Source of the DNA: Labrenzia sp. 011
GTDB taxonomy: Bacteria > Pseudomonadota > Alphaproteobacteria > Rhizobiales > Stappiaceae
Reading direction: 5' to 3'
DNA length: 49,720 bases
Assembly (NCBI RefSeq): GCF_003075075.1
Contig: NZ_QCYM01000027.1
Span: 1-49,720 of the forward strand
Each line of letters opens with the position of its first letter. The stretch's first letter is position 1. Both the position numbers and the translations under genes were made by a program. Positions 18,007 to 27,450 of the stretch are shown in pieces. The notes beneath the pieces are model-generated. The model searched no databases. It saw nothing but the letters and a program-made list of their open reading frames with translations, and had not been told where the DNA came from.

Positions 18007-18595
18007 GGCTGCGCGCTGCTACATTCACGCGGTCGACGGCTTCAACCGGGGCCTCGGCAAGATCATCATGTGGGGCATCTTCGTGATGGCCGGCATCCTG
18101 CTGTGGTCGTCCGTGTCGAAGACATTCTTCAATCCGTCGCTCTGGACCCTGGAAGTCGCCCAGTTCGCCATGGTCGCCTATTACGTTCTCGGCGGTCCCT
18201 ATTCGGTCCAGCTGGGTTCCAACGTCCGCATGGATCTTTTCTATGCCGACTGGAGCCGGCGGAAAAAGGCCTGGTTCGATGCTTTCACGGTGCTGTTGCT
18301 GATGTTCTATCTCGGGGTCCTGCTTTACGGCGCGTTGAATTCGACCGCCTATTCGCTGGGCTATTTCGGCAAGGAGCCCTTCGCGTTCTACTGGGACCTC
18401 ATCACCGCATTCGTGACCGGGGGCCCTGAAGCCGCCGGTGAGAAACTCGGGTATATCGAACGCAGTCCCACGGCCTGGCGGCCGTATCTGTGGCCAGTCA
18501 AATTCGTGATGGTTCTCGGATTCTTCCTGATGCTGCTGCAGGCGGTCTCGGAGTTCCTCAAGGATATCGTCGTGCTGCGGGGAGAGACGGTCTGA
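17999..18595 (+). CDS. TRAP transporter small permease (DctQ type)
   Basis: An inner-membrane protein of 198 residues with four hydrophobic helices (about 22-42, 58-76, 95-118 and 160-182) and a charged loop between the last two longer than usual. The pattern VRMDLFYADWSRRKKAWFDAF is the family hallmark. ATG 17999 lies after GGGGAG and overlaps the amidohydrolase stop; an upstream in-frame ATG lies inside that gene. It forms a complex with the large permease, whose start overlaps its stop (TGATG). Confidence 0.85.
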   Translation: MLKAARCYIHAVDGFNRGLGKIIMWGIFVMAGILLWSSVSKTFFNPSLWTLEVAQFAMVAYYVLGGPYSVQLGSNVRMDLFYADWSRRKKAWFDAFTVLLLMFYLGVLLYGALNSTAYSLGYFGKEPFAFYWDLITAFVTGGPEAAGEKLGYIERSPTAWRPYLWPVKFVMVLGFFLMLLQAVSEFLKDIVVLRGETV

Positions 18596-19935
18596 TGTCC
18601 TATGAGATGATCGCCATCCTCATGTTCTCGTCGATGATGCTGATGCTTCTGACGGGGCAGCGCGTCTTCGGCGCGATCGGCGGCATTGCCGCCATCGCGG
18701 CCCTGGCCCTCTGGGGCACCGGGGGCGGAGATATTCCGTTTTCGGCCGCGATGAAGCTGATGAAATGGTATCCGCTGCTGACCCTGCCGATGTTCATCTT
18801 CATGGGCTATGTCCTGTCGGAAACGAAGATCGCGGACGACCTCTACAAGATGTTTCATGTCTGGATGGGGCCGGTAAACGGCGGTCTCGCCATCGGCACC
18901 ATCCTCCTGATGGTGCTGATCTCGGCCATGAACGGCCTGTCCGTGGCCGGTATGGCCATCGGGGCCACGATCGCCCTGCCTGAGCTGTTGAAGCGAAAAT
19001 ACGACAAGCGCATGGTCACGGGGGTGATCCAGGCCGGGTCGTCCCTGGGCATTCTCGTGCCCCCCTCCGTGGTGCTGGTGCTTTATGCGATGATCGCCCG
19101 CGCGCCCGTCGGCCAGCTCTGGCTTGCCGGTGTGGTGCCCGGCCTGATGATGGCGGCCATGTTCATCGTCTATATCGCCGTGCGTTGCCGGATGAACCCC
19201 GAACTGGGGCCGGCGCTGACCGAGGACGAGCGTCAGTCCTCCAGCGGCGAGAAATACCATCTCCTTCTGGCGGGCATCCTGCCGCTGGCGATCTTCGCGA
19301 CCATGATGGTGCCCTTCGTCAACGGCTGGACGAGCCTGGTGGAAAGTTCCGCCATCGGCGCGCTGACCGCCCTGCTGGCCGCCGTTGTCAAGCGGCGCAT
19401 GACCCTGGATATCCTGATCCTGTGCATGAAGAACACGCTGGGCATTTCCTGCATGTTCATGTGGATCATTCTGGCGGCACTGGGCTTCGGCGCCGTGTTC
19501 GACGGGCTGGGCGCGGTCAAGGCCATCGAGAACCTGTTTACCGAACAGCTCGGCCTGTCGCCATGGATGATCCTCATCCTGATGCAGCTGTCCTTTCTGG
19601 TGATGGGAACCTTTCTCGATGATACGGCCATGCTGGTGATCGTCGCGCCGCTCTATGTGCCGCTGGTGGCGCGGCTGGATCTGGGCATGCCCGCGGGCGA
19701 TGTGCTGATCTGGTACGGGGTGCTCTACACGATTACCACCCAGATCGCCTATATGACGCCGCCATTCGGTTACAATCTTTTCCTGATGCGGGCGATGGCA
19801 CCTCCGAGCATTTCCATGCGCGATATCTACGGTTCGATCACGCCGTTCGTGCTGGTGATGATCCTGGCGCTGGTGCTGGTGATGACTTTCCCGCAGATCG
19901 CGCTCTGGCTGCCGGACCTGATCTACGGCAAATAG
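18595..19935 (+). CDS. TRAP transporter large permease (DctM type)
   Basis: A 446-residue protein with about 12 membrane helices. The family segments LPMFIFMGYVLSET, MNGLSVAGMAIGA, GVIQAGSSLGILVPPS and MTPPFGYNLFLM are all present, the last two being substrate-path loops of DctM/SiaM proteins. It uses an ion gradient to import the solute captured by the periplasmic protein encoded 120 bases downstream. Full length and in frame. Confidence 0.9.
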   Translation: MSYEMIAILMFSSMMLMLLTGQRVFGAIGGIAAIAALALWGTGGGDIPFSAAMKLMKWYPLLTLPMFIFMGYVLSETKIADDLYKMFHVWMGPVNGGLAIGTILLMVLISAMNGLSVAGMAIGATIALPELLKRKYDKRMVTGVIQAGSSLGILVPPSVVLVLYAMIARAPVGQLWLAGVVPGLMMAAMFIVYIAVRCRMNPELGPALTEDERQSSSGEKYHLLLAGILPLAIFATMMVPFVNGWTSLVESSAIGALTALLAAVVKRRMTLDILILCMKNTLGISCMFMWIILAALGFGAVFDGLGAVKAIENLFTEQLGLSPWMILILMQLSFLVMGTFLDDTAMLVIVAPLYVPLVARLDLGMPAGDVLIWYGVLYTITTQIAYMTPPFGYNLFLMRAMAPPSISMRDIYGSITPFVLVMILALVLVMTFPQIALWLPDLIYGK

Positions 19936-20056
19936 GTGAGACATGGGGAACAATAAAAACAACATCCGGAGAAAACGGAGTTGAAAGGGCAGTCGGATCA
20001 GAGCCGGGAACCGGCCGGACTGTCAGGATTCTTGAATGAAGCAAGGGGAACTCAAT

Positions 20057-21106
20057 ATGACCAACAGACGTGATTTTCTCAAAAAGGCCGGTGTCGGCAC
20101 CGTTGCCGCCGCAGGCGCCGCCACTCTCGCGGCTCCCGCCGTTCATGGCCAGTCGCCGATCAAGTGGCGCCTGCAGACCTACGCGGGTCCGGCCCTGGCC
20201 GAACATGTGATCAAGCCGCATATCGATGCCTTCAACAAGGCGGCGAACGGCGAGATGGTAATCGAGCTTTATACGGCGGATCAGCTCGTTCCGACCGGGG
20301 AACTGTTCCGCGCCATGCAGCAGGGCACCATCGATGCCGTCCAGTCCGATGACGACAGCATGGCCTCTCCGACGGAAGTCACCGTCTTCGGTGGCTATTT
20401 CCCGTTCGGATCCCGCTATTCCCTCGATGTGCCGGTGCTGTTCAACCAGTATGGCCTGAAGGAAATCTGGGAAGAGGAATATGCCAAGGTTGGCGTCAAG
20501 CACATTTCCGCCGGTTCGTGGGACCCGTGCCATTTCGCCACCAAGGACCCGATCCGCTCGCTGAAGGATCTGGAAGGCAAGCGTATCTTCACCTTCCCGA
20601 CCGCCGGGCGTTTCATGAGCCAGTTCGGCGTCGTTCCGGTCACCCTGCCGTGGGAAGACATCGAGGTTGCCGTCCAGACCGGCGAACTCGACGGCATCGC
20701 CTGGTCGGGTATTACGGAAGACTACACGGTCGGCTGGGCCGATGTGACCAACTACTTCCTGACCAACAACATCTCGGGTGCCTGGGCGGGGTCCTTCTTC
20801 GCCAATCAGGAGCGCTGGGACGAACTGCCGGATCACCTGAAGACCCTGCTGCAGCTCGCCATGGACGCCTCGCACTACTATCGCCAGTGGTGGTACTGGG
20901 GCGGTGAAGCCAATCTGCGTGTCAACGGCACCAAGATGGAGCTGACCACCATTCCGGACGCCGAATGGGCCACGGTCGAAGAGGCCGCGATGGCCTTCTG
21001 GGACGAGATCGCCGCAGAGTCTCCGGTCAAGGCGAAGGTCGTCGAGATCTTCAAGAAGTACAATCAGGACATGCAGAAGGCCGGCCGGCCCTACCGTTAC
21101 TCCTGA
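20057..21106 (+). CDS. TRAP transporter substrate-binding protein with a Tat-type signal
   Basis: A 349-residue periplasmic DctP-type binding protein. The signal has a twin-arginine motif (Asn-Arg-Arg-Asp-Phe-Leu-Lys) and ends near Ala-Val-His-Gly-Gln. The mature part carries the LAEHVIKPHIDAF helix, a GELFRAMQQGTID segment and the WSGITEDYTVGW region, which in TakP-like proteins contacts the ligand. ATG 20057 follows AAGGGG; an in-frame ATG seven codons upstream would break the Tat signal. Export through Tat suggests folding before translocation. The ligand is unknown; the downstream enzymes hint at an amine, alcohol or amide carboxylate. Confidence 0.85.
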   Translation: MTNRRDFLKKAGVGTVAAAGAATLAAPAVHGQSPIKWRLQTYAGPALAEHVIKPHIDAFNKAANGEMVIELYTADQLVPTGELFRAMQQGTIDAVQSDDDSMASPTEVTVFGGYFPFGSRYSLDVPVLFNQYGLKEIWEEEYAKVGVKHISAGSWDPCHFATKDPIRSLKDLEGKRIFTFPTAGRFMSQFGVVPVTLPWEDIEVAVQTGELDGIAWSGITEDYTVGWADVTNYFLTNNISGAWAGSFFANQERWDELPDHLKTLLQLAMDASHYYRQWWYWGGEANLRVNGTKMELTTIPDAEWATVEEAAMAFWDEIAAESPVKAKVVEIFKKYNQDMQKAGRPYRYS

Positions 21107-21230
21107 TGTTGCCCAGGTCATGCCGTGTCTCATTGGCCGGCATGACCGCACTTACCGGTCCGGAGCTCAAGGCCCCGGACCGGCTTTCGGATTTCAAAGA
21201 CCCAAGACCCGCCCAACACGGACTCAAGAA

Positions 21231-22598
21231 ATGCCAGGCAACCTGACCTTCGATGCGCTGAAAACACTCGTTTCCTCGGGCGAAATCGATACGGTGCTCA
21301 CCTGCATCGTCGATATGCAGGGGCGGCTGATGGGCAAACGGTTTCATGCCCGGCATTTCGTCGACAGCGCCTACAACGAAACCCACTGCTGCAACTATCT
21401 GCTGGCGACCGATCTCGAGATGTACACGGTCGAGGGGTATGCGGCGACAAGCTGGTCGGGCGGCTATGGCGACTACGTCATGAAGCCGGATCTGGCCACC
21501 TTGCGGCTGGTGCCGTGGCTGGAGGGGACGGCGATGGTGATCTGCGACGTGCAGGATCATCATACCCACGAGGACGTGCCGCATTCCCCGCGGGCCATGC
21601 TGAAGGCGCAGGTTGCCCGTATGGACGCGCTTGGCCTCACGCCGGTCATGGCGACCGAACTGGAATTCTTCCTGTTCGAGAAGAGCTACGAGGACATGCG
21701 CAAGGGGGGCTTCCGCGATCTGGAGCCGATCTCCGGTTACAACGAAGATTATCATATCCTGCAGACCACCAAGGAAGAGGACGTCATGCGCCCGGTGCGC
21801 AATTGCCTCTTCGAGGCGGGCATTCCGGTGGAGAATACCAAGGGCGAGGCGGAGGCGGGCCAGGAAGAGCTCAACATCAAATACGCCCCGGCACTGGATA
21901 CGGCCGAATATCACACCATCGCCAAGCACGCGGTCAAGGAGATCGCCTGGGCGAAAGGGCGCTCGGCGTCCTTCCTGGCGAAATGGCGGCATGACAAGGT
22001 CGGCTCTTCCTCGCATGTGCATCAGTCGCTGTTCGACAGGGACGGCAACAATGTCTTTTGCGACGCCAAGGGCGAATACGGCATGTCGGAGACGATGCAC
22101 CACTATGTTGCCGGGCTGATCAAATACGCACCCGACTACACCTATTTCCTGGCGCCCTACATCAACAGCTACAAGCGGTTCCAGAAGGGCACCTTCGCAC
22201 CGACGAAGACCGTCTGGTCGATCGACAACCGCACGGCCGGCTTCCGCCTGTGCGGCGAGGGGACCAAGGCGCTCAGGGTGGAATGCCGCATTGGCGGATC
22301 CGATCTCAATCCCTATCTTGCGCTTGCCGTTCAGATCGCCGCCGGCCTGAAGGGCATCGAAGAAAAGCTGCCGCTCGACCCGCCGGCCGCCGGTGATGTC
22401 TATGAAGCCAAACGGGCAAGGGAAATCCCGCAGAGCCTGCGGGATGCCCGCGAAACCATGCGCAAGTCGAAGTTCCTGCGCGAGGCTTTCTCGGATGGCG
22501 TGATCGATCACTACGCCCGTGCGGCGGAGTGGGAAATCGAGGAATTCGACCGGGCGGTCACGGATTATGAAATCGCCCGCGGCTTCGAACGGGCATAG
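21231..22598 (+). CDS. Glutamine-synthetase-family ligase (gamma-glutamyl-amine synthetase type)
   Basis: A 455-residue member of the type-I-like GS superfamily. Core residues are seen in MATELEFFLFE (metal-binding Glu pair), KVGSSSHVHQSLFD (with the HxH loop) and FRLCGEGTKALRVECRIGGSDLNPYL (catalytic Arg/Glu region). N-terminal residues such as DMQGRLMGKR fit the gamma-glutamylpolyamine/ethanolamine group more than house-keeping glutamine synthetase. Such enzymes activate glutamate and join it to an amine at the start of a degradation path. ATG 21231 has a poor ribosome-binding site. The aldehyde dehydrogenase that follows would oxidise the product of a later step. Confidence 0.75.
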   Translation: MPGNLTFDALKTLVSSGEIDTVLTCIVDMQGRLMGKRFHARHFVDSAYNETHCCNYLLATDLEMYTVEGYAATSWSGGYGDYVMKPDLATLRLVPWLEGTAMVICDVQDHHTHEDVPHSPRAMLKAQVARMDALGLTPVMATELEFFLFEKSYEDMRKGGFRDLEPISGYNEDYHILQTTKEEDVMRPVRNCLFEAGIPVENTKGEAEAGQEELNIKYAPALDTAEYHTIAKHAVKEIAWAKGRSASFLAKWRHDKVGSSSHVHQSLFDRDGNNVFCDAKGEYGMSETMHHYVAGLIKYAPDYTYFLAPYINSYKRFQKGTFAPTKTVWSIDNRTAGFRLCGEGTKALRVECRIGGSDLNPYLALAVQIAAGLKGIEEKLPLDPPAAGDVYEAKRAREIPQSLRDARETMRKSKFLREAFSDGVIDHYARAAEWEIEEFDRAVTDYEIARGFERA

Positions 22599-22793
22599 CA
22601 GGCCTGCCCGCATCCCGCGGAGGGCCGGACGGCCCATCCCCGGGAATGGGGCCCACGTTCAGGAGTTTGCCGCCGGTCTTGCCTGACAGCGTTTCGCGTC
22701 TCGTCGGGATACCGGTACGGCAGGGAATTGAAGTTAGAGCCAACCACTTTCAACAAAGCCGCGCGAAAAGACGCTGCTCTGAGAGGTTCCGGA

Positions 22794-24182
22794 ATGTCAG
22801 ATGTGATCAGACTTATCTCCCCCATCGACGGTTCTGTCTATGCCGAACGTCCGGCCCTGGATGAACCCGCCGTCGAGAAAACCGTTTCGCTTGCCCGCTC
22901 CGCGCAGCCCGGCTGGGCGGCCCTGCCGGTATCCGAGCGGGTGGCCTATTGCGAAAAGGCCCTGGAAGCTCTCAAGGGGATGAATGACGAGGTGGTCACG
23001 GAGCTGGCCTGGCAGATGGGCCGGCCGGTGCGCTATGGCGGCGAACTGGGGGGCACGATCGAGCGGACGGAATATTGCGCAAAGACAGCCGCGGAAGCGC
23101 TCGCGGATATCGAGCGCACCGACAAGCCCGGTTTCAAGCGTTATGTGAAGCGTGTGCCTCTGGGCATCGTCATGGTGATCGCGCCGTGGAACTATCCGTT
23201 CATGACGGCGATCAACACCATCATGCCGGCGTTGATGGCGGGCAATGTGGTCCTCCTGAAACATGCCGCGCAGACCCTTCTGGTCGGCGAGCGTCTTGCC
23301 AGGGCGTTCGAGATCGCCGGTCTGCCCAAAGGGGTGTTCCAGAATATTGTCCTGACCCATGCAGGCACCGAAAAGCTGCTCGGCTCCGGGGCGATCGATC
23401 ATGTCAATTTCACGGGGTCCGTCGGCGGCGGTCGTGCCATCGAAAAGGCGCTGGCCGGGACTTTCGCCACGCTCGGCCTGGAGCTCGGCGGCAAGGATCC
23501 GGCCTATGTCCGTTCGGATGCCGACCTGGACTATGCGGTCGGCAATCTGGTGGACGGGGCTTTCTTCAATTCCGGCCAGTGCTGCTGCGGTATCGAGCGG
23601 ATCTATGTGCATGAAAGTCTGTTCGACCGCTTCGTCGACGGTTTCGTCGATCTGACCAGCCAGTACAAGCTCGGCAACCCGCTGGACGAGGCGACCACGC
23701 TCGGCCCGATGGCCCAGGCCCGCTTCGCTGCCTGGGTGCGCGAACAGACCCAGGAGGCACTGCGCAAGGGCGCCAGGGCTCATATCGACCCGTCGAAATT
23801 TCCCCAGGACAAGGACGGCACGCCCTATCTTGCTCCGCAGGTGCTGACCGACGTGAACCACCAGATGTCCGTCATGCGCGAGGAAAGCTTCGGTCCCGTC
23901 GTCGGCATCATGAAGGTCCGGGACGATGAGGAAGCGCTGCAGTTCATGAATGACAGCCCCTATGGCCTGACCGCATCGATCTGGACGGAAGATGTGGATG
24001 CCGCCGCCCGGATCGGAGACAAGGTCGAGACCGGCACGGTGTTCATGAACCGCTGCGACTATCTCGATCCGGCTCTTGTGTGGACCGGCGTCAAGGATAC
24101 CGGCAAGGGCGCGGCCCTGTCGGAGATAGGCTTCCACAACCTGACAAGACCGAAATCCTTCCACTTCCGCGTGGAGCATTAA
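22794..24182 (+). CDS. NAD(P)-dependent aldehyde dehydrogenase
   Basis: A 462-residue soluble enzyme. All catalytic marks are visible: Asn133 in APWNY, Glu230 in LELGGK, and Cys264 in the FNSGQCCCG stretch (the second Cys of three fits the GQxC pattern). A C-terminal PYGLTASIWTED segment is typical. It oxidises an aldehyde to an acid with NAD(P)+. GAGAGG lies a few bases before ATG 22794. It follows the ligase gene after 195 bases without a recognisable gene and precedes the alcohol dehydrogenase, so the pair could take an alcohol to the acid. Confidence 0.85.
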   Translation: MSDVIRLISPIDGSVYAERPALDEPAVEKTVSLARSAQPGWAALPVSERVAYCEKALEALKGMNDEVVTELAWQMGRPVRYGGELGGTIERTEYCAKTAAEALADIERTDKPGFKRYVKRVPLGIVMVIAPWNYPFMTAINTIMPALMAGNVVLLKHAAQTLLVGERLARAFEIAGLPKGVFQNIVLTHAGTEKLLGSGAIDHVNFTGSVGGGRAIEKALAGTFATLGLELGGKDPAYVRSDADLDYAVGNLVDGAFFNSGQCCCGIERIYVHESLFDRFVDGFVDLTSQYKLGNPLDEATTLGPMAQARFAAWVREQTQEALRKGARAHIDPSKFPQDKDGTPYLAPQVLTDVNHQMSVMREESFGPVVGIMKVRDDEEALQFMNDSPYGLTASIWTEDVDAAARIGDKVETGTVFMNRCDYLDPALVWTGVKDTGKGAALSEIGFHNLTRPKSFHFRVEH

Positions 24183-24349
24183 GGGACCAAAGGATCGAGT
24201 GCGCCGCCCCGCAATCCGTTGCCTGCCGGCCGGGCGGGTGCGGCGCGCTTCCATCTCTGTCGGCACGCTGAAACGCGGTGCCGATGTCTGACGAAATTGA
24301 CTGGGAAAGGCCCAGTTCTGGTTACCAACGTTCAACCCACGAGACACAC

Positions 24350-25513
24350 ATGAGCGCACTTCCTTCCGTCAACTGGTCCTACCCCACTTCCATCCGCTTC
24401 GGCGCCGGGCGTATCCGGGAACTGCCGGAGGCGGTCAAGGCCACCGGCATGACCAATCCGCTGCTGGTCACCGATCCGGGGCTTGCCGCCCTGCCGATGG
24501 TTGCCGAGGCGATTGAAAGCCTGAAGGCCGCGGGTCTCAGCGCTGCCGTCTTTGCGGACGTCAAGCCGAACCCCGTGGACAGCAACGTTTCGGCGGGCGT
24601 CGACGCCTTCAAGGCCGGCGGGCATGACGGGGTGATCGCCTTCGGTGGCGGCTCGGGTCTTGATGCGGGCAAGCTGATCGCCTTCATGTCCGGTCAGAGC
24701 CGTCCGATCTGGGATTTCGAGGATATCGGTGACTGGTGGACCCGGGCCGATCCGGCCGGGATCGCGCCGATCATCGCGGTGCCGACCACGGCGGGCACGG
24801 GGTCGGAAGTCGGCCGCGCGGGCGTGGTGACCAACGAGGCGACCCATACCAAGAAGGTCATCTTCCATCCGAAGATGCTGCCGGCCATCGTGATCTGCGA
24901 TCCGGAACTGACGGTTGGCATGCCGCGCTTCATCACCGTGGGCACCGGCATGGACGCGCTGGCCCATTGCCTGGAAGCCTATTCGGCGCCGATGTATCAT
25001 CCGATGTCCGAGGGCATCGCCCTGGAAGGCATGCGGCTGGTTCTGGAGAACCTGCCGAAGGTTGCCGCCGACGGCACCGACCTGGAAGCGCGCGGCCATC
25101 TGATGAGCGCTGCGGCCATGGGGGCGGTTGCCTTCCAGAAGGGCCTTGGCGCCATCCATTCGCTGTCCCATCCGGTCGGCGCGCTCTACGACACCCACCA
25201 CGGCATGACCAACGCGGTGTTCATGCCCTATGTGATGCAGTTCAACAGACCGGCCATCGAGGGAAAATTCGAACGTCTGGCCGGGTTCCTCGGCATCGCG
25301 GGCGGCTATCAGGGCGTTCTGGAAACCGTCCTGAAACTGCGCGAGGACCTCGGCGTGCCGCATACGCTCGCGGGCCTGAAGGTCGATGACAGCAAGCGCG
25401 ATCTGATTGCCGAAATGGCCATTGTCGATCCGACCGCGGGCGGCAACCCGGTGCCGCTGACAAAGGACGGCGCCCTGGAGATCTTCGACAAGGCGCAGCT
25501 CGGCACGGTCTGA
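24350..25513 (+). CDS. Iron-containing alcohol dehydrogenase
   Basis: A 387-residue enzyme of the Fe-ADH family (group III). GGGSGLDAG at 99-107 binds NAD(P). The metal ligands lie in TGMDALAHCLEAYSAP and HSLSHPVGALYDTHHG, which carry the expected His residues. It interconverts an alcohol and an aldehyde, the latter a substrate for the dehydrogenase upstream. The frame remains open for 24 codons upstream, but ATG 24350 gives the family-typical start before the NWSYP segment. Its Shine-Dalgarno is weak. A strong hairpin 37 bases after the stop ends the transcript. Confidence 0.85.
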   Translation: MSALPSVNWSYPTSIRFGAGRIRELPEAVKATGMTNPLLVTDPGLAALPMVAEAIESLKAAGLSAAVFADVKPNPVDSNVSAGVDAFKAGGHDGVIAFGGGSGLDAGKLIAFMSGQSRPIWDFEDIGDWWTRADPAGIAPIIAVPTTAGTGSEVGRAGVVTNEATHTKKVIFHPKMLPAIVICDPELTVGMPRFITVGTGMDALAHCLEAYSAPMYHPMSEGIALEGMRLVLENLPKVAADGTDLEARGHLMSAAAMGAVAFQKGLGAIHSLSHPVGALYDTHHGMTNAVFMPYVMQFNRPAIEGKFERLAGFLGIAGGYQGVLETVLKLREDLGVPHTLAGLKVDDSKRDLIAEMAIVDPTAGGNPVPLTKDGALEIFDKAQLGTV

Positions 25514-25550
25514 CGGCACTGTGCCCTGAGGCACGCCGTTTCCCAATATA

Positions 25551-25586
25551 CGATCACCCCGTCTTCATTCGAATTCGGGGTGATCG
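25551..25586. terminator. Bidirectional hairpin terminator
   Basis: CGATCACCCC (25551-25560) and GGGGTGATCG (25577-25586) form a perfect 10-bp stem with a 16-base loop, between the plus-strand alcohol dehydrogenase (ends 25513) and the minus-strand AraC remnant (ends 25596). Confidence 0.75.
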
Positions 25587-25595
25587 ACCAACGTC

Positions 25596-25880
25596 CTATC
25601 CGTTGCCGCCGGTATTCCGCCATGCGACCGGAGTCTGTCCGGTGATGCCCTGAAACTCCCTGCTGAAGTTTGACCTGTTGACGAAACCGGCCTCATGCAT
25701 GGCGGTGGTTATGGTCTTGTCCTGCTGCTGCATCAGCAGTCGGCGCAGCTCCTGTACGCGCATGCCGTTCACATAGCGGCAAACATTCTCGCCGGCCAGA
25801 CGGTTGATTGCCTGTGACACCTCCCGGGCGGGCAATCCCGCTCCATGCATGCTTCCTGACGGGCTTTTGCCATCTCGTCT
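25596..25880 (-). pseudogene. Truncated AraC-family regulator (second half of the DNA-binding domain)
   Basis: The frame holds about 94 residues from an in-frame upstream stop at 25881. The 84 residues after ATG 25850 resemble the last three-quarters of an AraC helix-turn-helix domain (GLPAREVSQAINRL, RVQELRRLL, then AGFVNRSNFSREFQGITGQTP). The usual 180 or more residues of sensing domain are missing, and the start of the first helix lies beside the end of the TRAP large permease gene (25900). It is most simply a remnant left by a deletion. A very short functional DNA-binding protein is possible but less likely. Confidence 0.6.
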
Positions 25881-25899
25881 TCATTTATGAGGTCACACC

Positions 25900-27450
25900 C
25901 TAGTAAAGCCAGCGGGGCAATCCGGTGGCCAGGGCGGGGAACAGCCACAGGATCGCCACCGCCACGACCTGCAGCAGAATGAAGGGGACGACGCCGCGAT
26001 AGATCTGGCCGGTGGTGATCTCCTTCGGCGCCGCGCCGCGCAGGTAGAACAGCGAGAATCCGAAGGGCGGGGTCAGGAAGGAGGTCTGCAGGTTGACGGC
26101 GATCAGCACGGTCAGCCAGACCGGATCGATGCCCATGAGGATGAGCGGCGGAATGAGCACGGGCAGCAGGATCACCGAGATCTCGACGAAATCGAGAAAA
26201 AAGCCGAGCACGAAGACGAACAGCATGGCGAAGATCAGCGCGCCGGTGGCGCCGCCGGGCATTTCCTCGAGGATCTGATGCACCCGGTCCTCGCCGCCAA
26301 GACCGACGAAGACCAGGGAGAAGAAACTCGCCATCAGGATGGTCGCGAAGATCATCGAGGTGACGGTCAGGGTCGACAGCAGGGAAGCCTTCAGGAGCCC
26401 GTCGGAAAAGGCGGCCTTCAGGATGCGCAGGATGACAAGAAGGGCAAAGACCGCCAGTCCGGCATAGAGTGCGGCCAGCACATAGCCACCGGCCGATATG
26501 TCGGAGCGTTGCAGGCGGACCGGGAGAAGGGTGGCCGCCACTGCAAGGACAAGCAGGGCAAGGGTGGCCAGCACGATCAGGCGGGTGGAGACGCCGAGGC
26601 GCCGGCCTGCCAGCAGGATCGCGCCGACGGCACCGACGGAGGCCGCCTCGTTGGGCGACGCGATGCCGCCGAGGATCGAGCCGAGCACGGCGAAGATCAG
26701 CAGGACCGGCGGGACGATGGCGCCGGCGATCTCGCCTGCGGACGGCTTGTCGACATGTTCCTTCATGGCGGGCGCGTCCGCGGGAAAGAGGAACGCGCGG
26801 CCGGCGATATAGGCGCAATAGACCAGCACCAGCAGCAGGCCGGGCACCATCGCCGCAGCGAAGGTCTGGCCGACGGAAATGGTCTCGATGGTGAATTTTC
26901 CCTGCGCATACTGGGCCTGCTGGAAGGCGTTGGACATGACGTCGGCCAGGATGATCAGCAGCGTGGAGGGGGGAATGATCTGTCCGAGGGTTCCGGCGGT
27001 GCAGACCATGCCGGAGGCGAGCTTCGGATCGTAGCCGTTGCGCAGCATGGTCGGCAGGGCAATCAGCCCCATGGCCACCACTGTCGCACCGACAATGCCG
27101 GTGGAGGCGGCCAGCAGCGCGCCGACCAGCATGACCGAGATGCCGAGACCGCCGTTCATCCGGCCGAACAGACGGCCCATGGTTTCGAGCAGATCTTCCG
27201 CGATGCGGCTCTTTTCCAGGATGATGCCCATGAGCACGAAGAGGGGAATGGCCGTCAGGACCGGATTGGTGAGCACGCCGAAGAAGCGCTGGCCCATGGC
27301 GCCCATCAGCTGGATGTTGAAGTCGCCGAGCATCCATCCAAGCAGCGCGAAGCCCGTCGCGACGCCGGCGATGGTGAAGGCGACGGGATAGCCGAGCAGG
27401 ATGAAGGCGATCAGCGCGCCGAACATGATCAGATCGAGGGGCAGGCTCAT
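25900..27450 (-). CDS. TRAP transporter large permease (DctM type, long form)
   Basis: A 516-residue protein with about 13-14 membrane helices and a longer mid-section than the other DctM in the window, as found with TakP-type binding proteins. Family loops seen are GRLFGRMNGGLGISVMLVG, MVCTAGTLGQIIPPSTLL and LTPPFGFSLFYLRG. A polar loop at about 220-245 carries the KEHVDKP stretch. Its ATG overlaps the small-permease stop by four bases. It is the membrane partner for the binding protein at 28244. Confidence 0.9.
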   Translation of the reverse strand: MSLPLDLIMFGALIAFILLGYPVAFTIAGVATGFALLGWMLGDFNIQLMGAMGQRFFGVLTNPVLTAIPLFVLMGIILEKSRIAEDLLETMGRLFGRMNGGLGISVMLVGALLAASTGIVGATVVAMGLIALPTMLRNGYDPKLASGMVCTAGTLGQIIPPSTLLIILADVMSNAFQQAQYAQGKFTIETISVGQTFAAAMVPGLLLVLVYCAYIAGRAFLFPADAPAMKEHVDKPSAGEIAGAIVPPVLLIFAVLGSILGGIASPNEAASVGAVGAILLAGRRLGVSTRLIVLATLALLVLAVAATLLPVRLQRSDISAGGYVLAALYAGLAVFALLVILRILKAAFSDGLLKASLLSTLTVTSMIFATILMASFFSLVFVGLGGEDRVHQILEEMPGGATGALIFAMLFVFVLGFFLDFVEISVILLPVLIPPLILMGIDPVWLTVLIAVNLQTSFLTPPFGFSLFYLRGAAPKEITTGQIYRGVVPFILLQVVAVAILWLFPALATGLPRWLY

